64,000 bases of DNA from Onstottus_B arcticum (GTDB taxonomy: Bacteria; Acidobacteriota; Blastocatellia; UBA7656), in assembly GCA_038040485.1 (NCBI GenBank), contig JBBPIE010000003.1:124001-188000 (forward strand), in the 5' to 3' direction. Under the pieces are notes generated by a model that was given only the letters and a program-made list of their open reading frames with translations, searched no databases and had not been told where the DNA came from. The number at the start of each line of letters is the position of its first letter. Position 1 is the stretch's first letter. A program made the position numbers and the translations under genes. Positions 35,474-44,522 of this stretch are shown here, piece after piece.

Positions 35474-37387
35474 GTGAAAGATACAATGCGAAAGTGGCGG
35501 GAGCGCGGGCCCCGCCTCTATTTCGTTCGGGCGGCGAACGATAGCCGAACAACACTGAAGGTTCATTTGATCACCGTGACGCCTCTTCACAGACTCATCA
35601 GCTACTTCGTTCCGTACAAACGCACGGTCGTGCTGGGAGTCTTGTGCGTTCTGGGCACAAACGTCTTCAAGCTCATCACGCCGGATCTGGTAGGTCGCGC
35701 GATGGATTCGTTGAAGGGGGCGATGGATGAGCTGACCAGGCTGAGCACGTCCGACGTCGCGCGCGATGCGATGGAATCGTTGATCAAAGAAGGCGCGCGC
35801 GCCAGTCTGCTCAAACACGGTTTGTTGATCGTGCTGGCCACTCTCGGGCAAGGCGTCTTCCTCTTCACGCAGCGCCGGCTGCTGATCAATATGTCGCGCG
35901 ACATCGAGTACGATCTGCGCAACGCCTTTTACTCGCATCTTCAGAAGCTCCCCTTCGAGTTCTATCAAACTCATCGAACGGGCGATTTGATGGCACGCGC
36001 AACGAACGACCTGTCGGCCGTGCGCATGATCGTTGGCCCCGCGCTGATGTACTCGATGAACACGGTGTTCGCGATGGCGATCATCATGCCTAAGATCATT
36101 TCGATCAGTTGGCGTCTGACGCTGCTCGCGTTCTTCTCGCTGCCGCTGGTCGCCTTCGCCACCAATTACTTCTCCAAGCGAATTCACGACCGCTTCGAGA
36201 AGGTCCAGGAATACTTCGGCACGGTTTCGAACCGCGCGCAGGAATCGCTTGCCGGCGTGCGCGTCATCCGCGCATACACCCAGGAGCAGCCTGAGATCGA
36301 GAGCTTCAAGCGGGTGAATCGCGAGTTCGTGAACCGCAACCTCAGCCTGATCCGTTTGTCCGGCGTCTTTCATCCGATCCTTCAATTCTTTATCGGGCTC
36401 GGGTTCATCGCGGTGCTTTGGTACGGCGGGAGCTTGACCATCAGCGGCACGATTTCGATCGGGCAGTTTGTGGAGTTCACGCTGTACCTCGGCTATCTGG
36501 TGTGGCCGATGATCGCGCTCGGCTGGGTGATAAGCATCTTCCAACGCGGGATGGCTTCGATGGGAAGAATGCACCAGATCATGTCGATAGAGCCGGCGAT
36601 CGGCGACACCGCCGAGACGGACAGCATTTCGGAGATCGAAGGAGAGATTGAGTTTCGCAATCTGACTTTCAACTACGGGACGGCGGCGCGGCCGGCGCTT
36701 GAAGACATCAACCTGCGAATCGCGGCTGGCCAGACCGTCGCATTCGTAGGCGCAGTCGGCTCCGGCAAGTCGACACTGATGAACCTTGTTACTCGCCTGC
36801 TCGACGCCGAACCGGGACAAGTGTTGATCGATGGCCGTCCGATCCGCGAGGTCCCGCTTGGCGTGCTGCGAGCCTCGATCGGCTACGTGCCGCAGGAGAC
36901 CTTCCTGTTCAGCGAGACGATCGCCGGAAACATCGCATTTGGAGTCGATAACGCAACGCCCGAAGAGATCGAACGCGCGGCCATCGAAGCCGGAATCGCA
37001 GAAGACATCAACGAGTTTCCCAGCGGCTTTCAAACTCTCGTCGGCGAGCGCGGCATCACGCTTTCAGGCGGGCAGAAGCAGCGGACGGCAATCGCGCGCG
37101 CGTTGATTCGACGGCCGAAGATCCTGATTCTGGATGATTCGCTGTCATCCGTGGACACTTACACCGAGGAGAAGATCCTCGCGCACCTGCGCCGCGTGAT
37201 GCGAGGCCGCACGAGCCTGATCGTGTCGCATCGAGTCTCGACGGTAAAAGATGCCGACTTGATAGTGGTGCTTGAAGACGGGCGCATCGCCGAACGCGGA
37301 ACTCACGATTCATTAGTCAGTCGCGGCGGCTTGTACGCGGAGTTGTACGAGAAACAGTTGCTGGAAGAAGAGCTGGCGGCAAGTTAG
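35474..37387 (+). CDS. ABC exporter half-transporter, subunit A (degenerate catalytic site)
   Basis: A membrane domain with six spans (residues about 35-330) is followed by an ATPase domain. Seen: Walker A GAVGSGKSTLMN, Q-loop VPQETFLFSETI, signature LSGGQKQRTAIARAL, and Walker B LILDDSLSSVDTY with the usual catalytic Glu replaced by Asp, then the switch SHRVST. Its partner at 37842 has a canonical Walker B (LDEATSSID). One degenerate and one consensus site is typical of heterodimeric exporters of the BmrCD/TM287-288 kind. The substrate is unknown: drug, lipid or peptide. The start is GTG 35474, or ATG 35486 four codons later. Confidence 0.9.
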   Translation: MKDTMRKWRERGPRLYFVRAANDSRTTLKVHLITVTPLHRLISYFVPYKRTVVLGVLCVLGTNVFKLITPDLVGRAMDSLKGAMDELTRLSTSDVARDAMESLIKEGARASLLKHGLLIVLATLGQGVFLFTQRRLLINMSRDIEYDLRNAFYSHLQKLPFEFYQTHRTGDLMARATNDLSAVRMIVGPALMYSMNTVFAMAIIMPKIISISWRLTLLAFFSLPLVAFATNYFSKRIHDRFEKVQEYFGTVSNRAQESLAGVRVIRAYTQEQPEIESFKRVNREFVNRNLSLIRLSGVFHPILQFFIGLGFIAVLWYGGSLTISGTISIGQFVEFTLYLGYLVWPMIALGWVISIFQRGMASMGRMHQIMSIEPAIGDTAETDSISEIEGEIEFRNLTFNYGTAARPALEDINLRIAAGQTVAFVGAVGSGKSTLMNLVTRLLDAEPGQVLIDGRPIREVPLGVLRASIGYVPQETFLFSETIAGNIAFGVDNATPEEIERAAIEAGIAEDINEFPSGFQTLVGERGITLSGGQKQRTAIARALIRRPKILILDDSLSSVDTYTEEKILAHLRRVMRGRTSLIVSHRVSTVKDADLIVVLEDGRIAERGTHDSLVSRGGLYAELYEKQLLEEELAAS

Positions 37388-37404
37388 TTAGAGAAGGAGA
37401 ACGT

Positions 37405-37839
37405 ATGGGGACATTCTATACGCGATGCAAAGTTGAGAACATTCTTGATCGCACGAAATCTGCGATTATTCCCAAGCTGTTAGTAGACACGGGCAGCGAT
37501 TACACGTGGATTCCGGCGGCTGCACTTGAAAGGCTCGAAATCGACAAAGAGAAAAAAGACGTGCCGTTTGTGATGGCCAACGGTCAGCAGATTACTCGCA
37601 GCGTCGGCTTTGCAATCATTCGACTGGACAAGGTCTTCACAGTTGACGAGGTTGTATTCGCTGAAAAAGGCGATCTGGCGATTCTGGGCGCTAGGACGCT
37701 CGAGGGACTTAATCTCGCTGTAGACTCAAAACGTAAGAAACTCGTCGCTGCGGGACCTTATCTTGCCGCGACATCAACTTTGAGTTCCGATTTCAATGAT
37801 CGGTTCTACGCCGAAAAAGTTCTCAGGCTTTTTTCTTAG
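37405..37839 (+). CDS. Retropepsin-like aspartic protease
   Basis: A small 144-residue protein with the hallmark of clan AA aspartyl proteases: LLVDTGSDYTWIPAAALERL (about residues 28-47), a central glycine-free loop VPFVMANGQQITR, and the second hydrophobic-hydrophobic-Gly-like element DLAILGARTLEGLNL. Such retropepsin-like enzymes work as homodimers. No signal peptide or membrane segment is seen, so it is probably cytoplasmic. It sits 17 bp after one ABC exporter gene and 2 bp before the next, inside an otherwise uninterrupted operon. It may process or regulate the exporter or its substrate. That is inference from position only. Confidence 0.85.
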   Translation: MGTFYTRCKVENILDRTKSAIIPKLLVDTGSDYTWIPAAALERLEIDKEKKDVPFVMANGQQITRSVGFAIIRLDKVFTVDEVVFAEKGDLAILGARTLEGLNLAVDSKRKKLVAAGPYLAATSTLSSDFNDRFYAEKVLRLFS

Positions 37840-37841
37840 AG

Positions 37842-39719
37842 ATGTCAGATCATCACGAAGAAGAAGTATTGGGCAAAGCCTACGACTCGCGGCTGATGCG
37901 GCGGCTGCTGAAGTATTTGTGGCCGTACAAGTGGTACGCGCTCACGGCGCTCGTGCTCACGATGGGGAGCGCGCCGCTCGTGCTTGCAGGAGCGCCGCTC
38001 ACCAAAGCTGCGATCGACTTGTTCCTCGCTCCGGACCCATCGAAACCGGCTTCCGGCTTTGCCCTCGTACTCAAGAACCAAGCTGAGCGGTTCGGCTTCG
38101 GCGAAAACGCTTATCAAGGCATCGCGTTCATCGCAATCGTGTTTCTGCTCGCCAACATCGCTGCGTTCGCAGTCCAATACACGCAGGCGATCGTCATGCA
38201 GGCGATGGGTCAGTACATAATGTATGACCTTCGCAAACAAATCTTCGCTCATCTTCAGAGGCTTCCGGTCCAGTTCTATGACCGCAATCCGGTAGGCCGG
38301 CTGATGACGCGGCTAACCACCGATGTCGACGCGCTCAACGAAATGTTCACCGCCGGAGTGATCGCAATCTTCGGCGACGTGGCGATGATCTTCTTCATAG
38401 TCATCTGGATGTTCCTGGAGAACTGGAAGCTGGCGCTTGTATCGTTTGCGATCCTCCCGCTGTTGGCCGCACTGACGACATGGTTCAGGCTCGGCGCGCG
38501 AACCTCGTTCCGAGAAGTGCGTGTGCGCATCGCTCGCATCAACGCCTTCCTGCAAGAACACATAACCGGGATGCCGGTGGTCCAACTCTTCAACCGTGAA
38601 GAAAAAGAACTGCGCAAGTTCGACCAGATCAACCAGGCGCATCGCAAAGCGAACATCGACACGATCTACTACTACGCGATCTTCTATCCGGCGGTCGAGA
38701 TCATCGGTGCCATCGGCGTCGCGCTGATCATCTGGTACGGCGGCGGCCAGGTGATCGAGCGCTTCGCCACGATCGGCACGCTCGTAGCCTTTATTTCGCT
38801 CGCGCGCTCCTTCTACGAACCGATCTCCGACATCAGCGAGAAGTACAACATCCTCCAGTCCGCGATGGCTTCTTCCGAGCGAATCTTCAAACTGCTGGAC
38901 GAGCCGGTGACCATCGCTTCTCCCGAGAAGCCGGTCGCGATCGGACGGGCGCGTGGCAGTCTCGAGTTTCGCAACGTCTGGTTCGCCTACAAGAACGAAG
39001 ACTGGATTCTCAAGGACGTGTCGTTCACCGCCGAGCCCGGCGAGCGCGTAGCCTTCGTAGGCCACACCGGCGCGGGCAAGACGACGATCACCAATCTGCT
39101 GTTGCGGTTTTACGACGTGCAGCGCGGTCAGATACTGCTGGACGGGATCGATATTCGCGAGATGGATCTTCACGAGCTGCGCTCGAACTTCAGCATCGTT
39201 CTTCAGGATGTGTTTCTGTTCTCGGGCGACATCGCTACAAACATACGGCTTGGCAACAAAGGGATAACCGACGAGCAGTTGCGCGCCGCGGCGGTGGACG
39301 TTCACGTGGACGACTTTGTCAGCAAGCTGCCTGAAGGCTACGCGGCGGAGCTTCGTGAGCGCGGCGGTGGGATGTCGGTCGGGCAGAAACAACTCATCAG
39401 CTTTGCCCGGGCGCTCGCGTTTGACCCGCGCGTGCTGATCCTTGATGAGGCTACAAGCTCGATCGACACGGAGACCGAGTTGCTGATTAGCGACGCGGTC
39501 GAGCGCTTGATGGAAGGCCGCACGTCGATAGTAATCGCGCACCGGCTCTCAACAATTCAATCGGTGGACAAGATCATCGTTATGCACAAAGGCGAAATTC
39601 GCGAGGCCGGCAATCATCAGGACTTGCTCGCGCAGCACGGGCTCTACTGGCGACTGTATCAGTTGCAGTTCTATCAGGAGTACAAACGCGAGTTGGCGGA
39701 AAGCGTGGCTGACGATTAA
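37842..39719 (+). CDS. ABC exporter half-transporter, subunit B (catalytic)
   Basis: A second half-transporter of 625 residues: six-span membrane domain (about 35-330, including IMQAMGQYIMYDLRKQIFAH) and a nucleotide-binding domain. Seen: Walker A GHTGAGKTTITN, Q-loop IVLQDVFLFSGD, signature MSVGQKQLISFARAL (VG in place of the more common GG), a complete Walker B LILDEATSSIDTE, and H-loop IAHRLST. Taken with subunit A it would form a heterodimer with a single competent site that pairs this subunit's Walker B with subunit A's signature. The start is 2 bp after the retropepsin stop. Confidence 0.92.
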   Translation: MSDHHEEEVLGKAYDSRLMRRLLKYLWPYKWYALTALVLTMGSAPLVLAGAPLTKAAIDLFLAPDPSKPASGFALVLKNQAERFGFGENAYQGIAFIAIVFLLANIAAFAVQYTQAIVMQAMGQYIMYDLRKQIFAHLQRLPVQFYDRNPVGRLMTRLTTDVDALNEMFTAGVIAIFGDVAMIFFIVIWMFLENWKLALVSFAILPLLAALTTWFRLGARTSFREVRVRIARINAFLQEHITGMPVVQLFNREEKELRKFDQINQAHRKANIDTIYYYAIFYPAVEIIGAIGVALIIWYGGGQVIERFATIGTLVAFISLARSFYEPISDISEKYNILQSAMASSERIFKLLDEPVTIASPEKPVAIGRARGSLEFRNVWFAYKNEDWILKDVSFTAEPGERVAFVGHTGAGKTTITNLLLRFYDVQRGQILLDGIDIREMDLHELRSNFSIVLQDVFLFSGDIATNIRLGNKGITDEQLRAAAVDVHVDDFVSKLPEGYAAELRERGGGMSVGQKQLISFARALAFDPRVLILDEATSSIDTETELLISDAVERLMEGRTSIVIAHRLSTIQSVDKIIVMHKGEIREAGNHQDLLAQHGLYWRLYQLQFYQEYKRELAESVADD

Positions 39720-39733
39720 GGCTTGCTTGCTCA

Positions 39734-39822
39734 GAAAGGACGAGAAGGACTGGAGCGACACCCGGGACGATCCTTCCGGTCCCCTTCGTCCTTTTTGTCC
39801 TTTTAGTCAGTGCGGGTGTCGC
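39734..39822. repeat. Crossed inverted repeats after the ABC exporter operon
   Basis: GAAAGGACGAGAAGGAC (39734-39750) pairs with GTCC ... TCGTCC ... GTCCTTT at 39779-39804. GCGACACCC (39755-39763) pairs with GGGTGTCGC (39814-39822). The second pair crosses the first, so the full set would need a pseudoknot or two alternative hairpins. It lies between the exporter stop and the thioesterase start and may contain a terminator. Confidence 0.65.
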
Positions 39823-39851
39823 GCAGTGGCGGCGACGCGAAGGACCAACCG

Positions 39852-40277
39852 ATGCCCAAACTCAGCGCCGGCGAACTAAACACTCTAATGCAGTCCGAGT
39901 TTCCCCTCTCCGGCGATTCGCTGGCGGTGGTCGAGTCGGTTGGAGAGATGACCGCGCGAGTCAGGCTGCCCTATCACGACCGGCATCTGCGGCCCGGTGA
40001 GACGATCTCGGGAGCATCGTTGATGACGCTTGCAGATATGGCGATGTACGTAGCGGTGCTGGCGATGATCGGCCCGGTGCTGCTTGCAGTGACGACAAAC
40101 CTGAACATCAACTTCCTTCGCAAGCCGGCAAAGACCGACGTGATCGCCGAGTGCCGGATACTGAAGCTCGGCGCGCGGCTGGCGGTAGGTGAAGTGACGA
40201 TGTACTCGGAAGGCGATTCGTCTCCGGTCGCGCACGCGACGGTGACTTATTCGATCCCACCCGGAGCGGAGAGATAG
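39852..40277 (+). CDS. PaaI-family hotdog thioesterase (second copy)
   Basis: A 141-residue hotdog protein with ATG 39852. Seen: MTARVRLPYHDRHLRPGETI, ISGASLMTLADMAMYVAVLAM (the central helix, with ADMAMY in place of the HGG loop aspartate context), and TNLNINFLRKPAKTDVIAECR. It is likely a thioesterase or acyl-binding protein, but it is more divergent than the gene at 32835. It follows the exporter operon after 132 bp with an inverted repeat between. Confidence 0.8.
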   Translation: MPKLSAGELNTLMQSEFPLSGDSLAVVESVGEMTARVRLPYHDRHLRPGETISGASLMTLADMAMYVAVLAMIGPVLLAVTTNLNINFLRKPAKTDVIAECRILKLGARLAVGEVTMYSEGDSSPVAHATVTYSIPPGAER

Positions 40278-40308
40278 CTCACTCGAGACTGCAGATTCTT
40301 CTGACTAG

Positions 40309-40748
40309 CTAGTTGACGCGCGATCCTACAGAGGCAGATTCGGTGATTTCAAACTGTCGACGTGGAAGATCAAAGCACACCCGAAAACTCTCAAAAAAGT
40401 CGCGCTGTCCCAAGAGAAACGTGCCTGCTGGAATCTCTTCAGTGAACGCGATATCGATATCCAGCGAACTGAATTCAAGACAACTAAGTGCAGTCGATGA
40501 ATGTAAGCACGCCCGATCTCACCATTAACCGCGCCGACATATGACCACAATCGACCGGCGTGAATGTCGATCCTTAATAGAGTTGCGAGGTCGGCATGAG
40601 CCAGAGAAATGTCCGCACCAGAATCAATGAGTCCGACCACGTTCTTGTGTCTATCATGATTCGTCAGCCGCACTGCCAGATACGGCCTACAAATTGGGCT
40701 ACCCGGTTCCTGGCTGTTATCGAAGACCGTGTAATCGTATCGTGGCAT
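40309..40748 (-). pseudogene. Retropepsin-like aspartic protease, frameshifted
   Basis: The N-terminal half has the clan AA active site in VGLIDSGADISLAHADL. The C-terminal half (LDIDIAFTEEIPAGTFLLGQ, then RDFFESFRVCFDLPRRQFEI) is in another frame and stops at 40309-40311. LLGQRDFF is the expected second part of this family. The change of frame lies at about 40470-40490. The upstream neighbour, 6 bp away, is a DUF5678-type gene. The gene seems disabled by one indel unless it is a sequencing error. Confidence 0.75.
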
Positions 40749-40754
40749 CGTTTT

Positions 40755-40946
40755 CTATGGGGCAAAACCAATATCAAACCGAGGGACCTTGAACAAAAGA
40801 ACGTCGCCATATCCTCTCTGTTCCGCCGCCTCATTGACTTCGAACACAGTTTCGCCACTCGCAACGATTCGATTTTCGGCTTCGCTGATCGCGACCCATT
40901 TGTCCTCGTATTCTCTAAATTGCGGGGCAAACGCAGCAAGATTCAT
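40755..40946 (-). CDS. DUF5678-like small protein, partner of the retropepsin
   Basis: A 63-residue protein. The motif KWVAISEAENRIVASGETVF, then EVNEAAEQRG and VLLFKVPRF, is that of DUF5678, a short domain often found beside retropepsin-like genes. ATG 40946 (MNLAAFAPQF) is favoured over an upstream in-frame ATG at 40973. It is 6 bp upstream of the broken protease and on the same strand, a toxin-antitoxin-like layout, though no such activity is known to me. Its function is unknown; it may be a substrate or an inhibitor. Confidence 0.7.
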   Translation of the reverse strand: MNLAAFAPQFREYEDKWVAISEAENRIVASGETVFEVNEAAEQRGYGDVLLFKVPRFDIGFAP

Positions 40947-41001
40947 GCCTATTCTCCTCTCGTCGGCGGTCATAATTCATTCTGAACTAGGTGTATCAGG
41001 T

Positions 41002-41208
41002 TCAAGGCCGCGCAGTTGAACGATCCATTCTTAGTACACACGACCGGACTTCAAAATATTGTCTTCCCTTCTCGTAACTGATGCCGCACAGAGGTTCCTT
41101 GCAGTTCCGACAGATACCTTTCATGAGGCGACTGAAGGTGTAAGAAACCTCGTCACCGCAGGCACCGCAGTGAACCTTTGCCTTGCGCAGTCTCCACATT
41201 GGCGACAT
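41002..41208 (-). CDS. Small zinc-ribbon-like protein
   Basis: A 68-residue frame with four cysteines in two CxxC pairs: VHCGACGDEVSY and GICRNCKEPLCG, which would bind one zinc ion. A good ribosome site (AGGAGA) lies seven bases before the ATG on the minus strand, which argues that it is translated. The N-terminus is basic (MSPMWRLRKAKVH). Its role is unknown; nucleic-acid binding is possible. It lies upstream of the DUF5678/retropepsin pair in the same orientation. Confidence 0.5.
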   Translation of the reverse strand: MSPMWRLRKAKVHCGACGDEVSYTFSRLMKGICRNCKEPLCGISYEKGRQYFEVRSCVLRMDRSTARP

Positions 41209-41335
41209 AAGAGTTCTCCTGTCTTATGAAGTTCTTTGCGTCCGCCTTTATTCTACGAAGACGGTGGCCGATCATCAACACCAGATTGGGCACTACCCCT
41301 TCCACACCAAGCCCGAATCTGGTATCCATATCAGC

Positions 41336-41521
41336 ATGATTCAATATCCCGTAGTTTCACCAAAGTCGATAGACAACTCGTCCACTTATATCTTCAGTTG
41401 CCCGATCTGCGCTCATCCAGCCTGGGTCACCGGAGATGAAACGAACTATGCTCATAACGGCTCGCAAGGACTCTGGACGGCTTCCTGCGGCCATACGGTG
41501 CGCGTCCCCAACCTGTTCTGA
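41336..41521 (+). CDS. Possible small Cys-containing protein
   Basis: A short frame with SCPICAHPAWVTGDE and ASCGHTVRVPN, consistent with a single zinc knuckle. No ribosome site is evident, and the start could be further upstream, where the frame is open. I recognise no family. It is convergent with comEC. It is kept because of the CxxC plus CxH pattern, with low confidence. Confidence 0.25.
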   Translation: MIQYPVVSPKSIDNSSTYIFSCPICAHPAWVTGDETNYAHNGSQGLWTASCGHTVRVPNLF

Positions 41522-41547
41522 TTCGGCCAGCAACACACCAATACCCG

Positions 41548-44436
41548 CTACTCTTTCTTCCGGAACGTCCTGACCTCAAGCGTTCGGCCGTCGGTCTCAA
41601 CCGTCACAGTTCCGTCGCGCCCGGTCTGAAACAATCTGACTCCACGTCCAACATAGCGACTGACGACGCTCGTGTGAGGATGGCCGAAGCGGCTGCGTTC
41701 GCCGACTGAGATCACTGCGCATCGAGGCTGAACCGCGTCGATGAACGCCTCAGTCGAAGAAGTCTTCGAGCCGTGATGCGGGACCTTCAACACGTCGGAC
41801 CGCAGATCAACGCCTGTGGCAACTAGCTCGTGTTCGGCGGCTTGCTCGATGTCCCCGGTCAACAGCACCGCGACTGACCCGTAGACAAGCCGCAAGACAA
41901 CAGAGTCGTTGTTGCCCGAAGTCACAGGGACCTGTGTCGGGCTCGGCGGCCATAGCACTTCAACCGTCACGCCATCGACGTCAAACCGGTCGCCCGCGTT
42001 GACGAAAGCCAGAGGGACGCGTCGTTGCTCAATCGCGCCCTCGAACCGATTGAACTCGGTGTCCGAATCCGGCACGTGACCAACGATTGCCTGCCCGACG
42101 CCGAAGTTCCTGACTACATCCGAAGCTCCGTCGATGTGATCGGCGTCGGCATGAGTCGCCAGCACGTAGTCGACGCGAGTGCGGCCCAGCGACCAGACGA
42201 ACCGCGAAGTCACGGCTTCGCCCACCGAAAAGCCGCCCCCTGGAAACTCTTCTTCAGATCCTTCTCTGTTCTGTTCAGACCTGTTGAATCGAATCTCGCC
42301 GCCTCCGTCAACAAGCATAGTAGCGCCCTTCGGAAACACGACAAGCGCCGCATCACCCTGTCCCACGTCGAGGAAATGAACCGCCAGCTTGCCCGTTGGA
42401 GCGGCCGGCGCAGGACCCAAGACCGCTCCCGAAGAGACAACCAGCAACAACAAACAGGCCCATGCAAAGACTCGGCGGCGAATGGTTCGATCTCTCGGCT
42501 CGGCTTCCGACGCCTTCTTTGCCACTCGTCGCAACGCCTTGCGCTCTGTCAGGCGGTCAATTGGAAAGTAACGATCGACCGGCCGCCATCGATCTATAGC
42601 TACTACAAGCATCGCGAGAGGCACGAAGTAGAGAGCGTAAATAATCGACGGCCAGCCTTCGTAGTGCGCCACTCGAAACGTCGCACCAGGAAAATGCGCG
42701 AAGGGCACGACTGAGTGGACCAGCAGGTAGTGCGCGGCCGTTACGATCAAGCTCAGCTTGCTTGCAAGCCACACGCTGACGGCTCCCGCAGCAAGAACGG
42801 CCAGACCTCCAAGCATCAGAATCGCGGTCAGCAATCCGGCGGCGATGTTCAGCAGCACGCCGACCGGCGCGGCGCGATTGAAGTACATCGCCATGAGCGG
42901 CAGTGTGGTGAGCTGAATTGAACTCGATGTGATAACCAGCAGAGTCACGCTGCGCAGCAGCGCCTGGACATGCAGCCGTCCGGCTACTCGCGCCGCTCGC
43001 GCTTTTTTCATTCGATAGCGCACCGCCGCGTGGCGCATCTCGGCTTCAAATCTCCGCGTATTCCAGAAAAGCGTATCGGCGGCATACCTCACCGCTCGCG
43101 AACACGACGGGGGATGTGGCGCCCGCGCCGAAGGCCGCCACTCGCCGATCTGGCGAAGCTTCTCCGCGAACGGCAGAGTAAGCGCAGTGATTCCGGCGAC
43201 CGCCGCAAAGCTCAGTTGAAACCCCGGATCGCCTACCAGAGCCGGTTTCAGGGCCAGCATAACAAACGCAGCCAACGCTACTGTGTTGATCGACGCGGAA
43301 CGGCGGAACAGCAGCGGGCCTATCAACCCAACCGTGATCATCGCCGCTCCTCTGGTCACCGGCGCGGCAAGACCCACCATCAACGTGTAGCTCCACAGCA
43401 CAAGTATTGAGAGAAGCACGAGCAACGTCTGCCTCCGTTGCGTTGTACGCCTCAGTCCCCAGAGGTTGCCCAGACCAAGCATCGCCCACGCGATCAGAGC
43501 TATGTGCATACCCGATATAACAAGCGCGTGGAAGGTCGAAGCTTGCCGCAATCGCTCGATCGTCTCCCGGTCGAGATAGTACTGGTTGCCTGCCAGCATC
43601 GCCTTGAGCGTGCCGGCAACTGGCTGCTTGAAGCACGAATCGATCTCTCCAATTAGCTTCAGGCGCAGCGTGTACAAAACCGCGAGGGCCGGATTCACCT
43701 TTGCCCTGCCGATCCGCTGGATCAGAAGCGGGCTCTTGATCGTTCCCTTCAGATCGTAGTCGTGGCGTTCGAGAAACTCGTTGAAATCGGGCGAGCCCGG
43801 GTTGTTGTAGGTTCGCGCGTGCTCCAGCCTGACAAGCACGCGCACTCGCGAGCCGTAATCGAGCGCGAGCGACTCAAACTCGCGAGCCGTTTCGGGCTCA
43901 CGAATCGCGATCATCAGTCGCGCACCGCCGGTCGCTGGGATCACCTGATCGCGAAAGCGGATGGCCTCGGCTTCGACGTCCAGATAGCGGATGTCGGGGC
44001 CTGGTTCAGGCGGCGTCCGCAGCACGCCTTCCAACTCAACAGGCCGGGCGGGGGTGATCCGGTGCGCTTCGAATAAACTCTTCAACCTCGACGGCGCAAC
44101 AGCTCGTTCTTGCTGCGAGAGCAACGCGCCCGCCATCGCAAGGCTCAGCAGTAAAACGCTGCCCGCCGCGCGTTTCTTGCCGATGACCATCGTGATCGAA
44201 AAGACGAACGAGACTCCGGCGAGCGGCCATACAATCCACAGCGGTGGCTCGGTCCCACGTTCGAGCAAGATTCCGGTGACCAGCGCGGCGGTCAGGTAAA
44301 GGAAAGGTTGCCGGTGCGGCAGGAGGCTGGACTCACCGCGAATGCGCGGCATCGCAGCGACCTCGAGAGACCCCGAAGCGTCCTGCGCAGCCGGTTTCAC
44401 ATCTGTCAATGATTCTTGAGTCTGGGAATCGATCAC
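41548..44436 (-). CDS. comEC: DNA uptake channel protein ComEC/Rec2
   Basis: Inner-membrane channel for transport of single-stranded DNA in natural transformation. The 962-residue protein has an N-terminal pair of membrane spans, a DUF4131 region (residues about 100-260, VELEGVLRTPPEPGPDIRYL), the competence domain with many spans (FHALVISGMHIALIAWAMLG, VGLAAPVTRGAAMITVGLIG), and a C-terminal metallo-beta-lactamase domain. In that domain HFLDVGQGDAALVVFP and LATHADADHIDGASDVV carry the metal ligands, and VLKVPHHGSKTSSTEAFID follows. The presence of the HADADH motif suggests an active nuclease site. The start is GTG 44436. It is divergent from the small gene at 44523. Confidence 0.95.
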   Translation of the reverse strand: MIDSQTQESLTDVKPAAQDASGSLEVAAMPRIRGESSLLPHRQPFLYLTAALVTGILLERGTEPPLWIVWPLAGVSFVFSITMVIGKKRAAGSVLLLSLAMAGALLSQQERAVAPSRLKSLFEAHRITPARPVELEGVLRTPPEPGPDIRYLDVEAEAIRFRDQVIPATGGARLMIAIREPETAREFESLALDYGSRVRVLVRLEHARTYNNPGSPDFNEFLERHDYDLKGTIKSPLLIQRIGRAKVNPALAVLYTLRLKLIGEIDSCFKQPVAGTLKAMLAGNQYYLDRETIERLRQASTFHALVISGMHIALIAWAMLGLGNLWGLRRTTQRRQTLLVLLSILVLWSYTLMVGLAAPVTRGAAMITVGLIGPLLFRRSASINTVALAAFVMLALKPALVGDPGFQLSFAAVAGITALTLPFAEKLRQIGEWRPSARAPHPPSCSRAVRYAADTLFWNTRRFEAEMRHAAVRYRMKKARAARVAGRLHVQALLRSVTLLVITSSSIQLTTLPLMAMYFNRAAPVGVLLNIAAGLLTAILMLGGLAVLAAGAVSVWLASKLSLIVTAAHYLLVHSVVPFAHFPGATFRVAHYEGWPSIIYALYFVPLAMLVVAIDRWRPVDRYFPIDRLTERKALRRVAKKASEAEPRDRTIRRRVFAWACLLLLVVSSGAVLGPAPAAPTGKLAVHFLDVGQGDAALVVFPKGATMLVDGGGEIRFNRSEQNREGSEEEFPGGGFSVGEAVTSRFVWSLGRTRVDYVLATHADADHIDGASDVVRNFGVGQAIVGHVPDSDTEFNRFEGAIEQRRVPLAFVNAGDRFDVDGVTVEVLWPPSPTQVPVTSGNNDSVVLRLVYGSVAVLLTGDIEQAAEHELVATGVDLRSDVLKVPHHGSKTSSTEAFIDAVQPRCAVISVGERSRFGHPHTSVVSRYVGRGVRLFQTGRDGTVTVETDGRTLEVRTFRKKE

Positions 44437-44522
44437 AGCCCGCGCGCCTCACGCGTCAGCGTATGGCCGGATCATCCCTGCTCAGTTGACAAGGTCTCGC
44501 GCTGCGATTAATTATCGAGGCT

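Noticed and set aside
35228..37033. A 601-codon open frame on the minus strand opposite the first ABC exporter gene
   Set aside because: It is antisense to a clear ABC transporter, has no family motif, and is rich in His, Asp and Arg as expected for the complement of high-GC coding DNA.
38313..39542. A 409-codon minus-strand frame opposite the second ABC exporter gene
   Set aside because: A shadow of the coding strand, with repetitive Arg/Asp/His composition and no motif.
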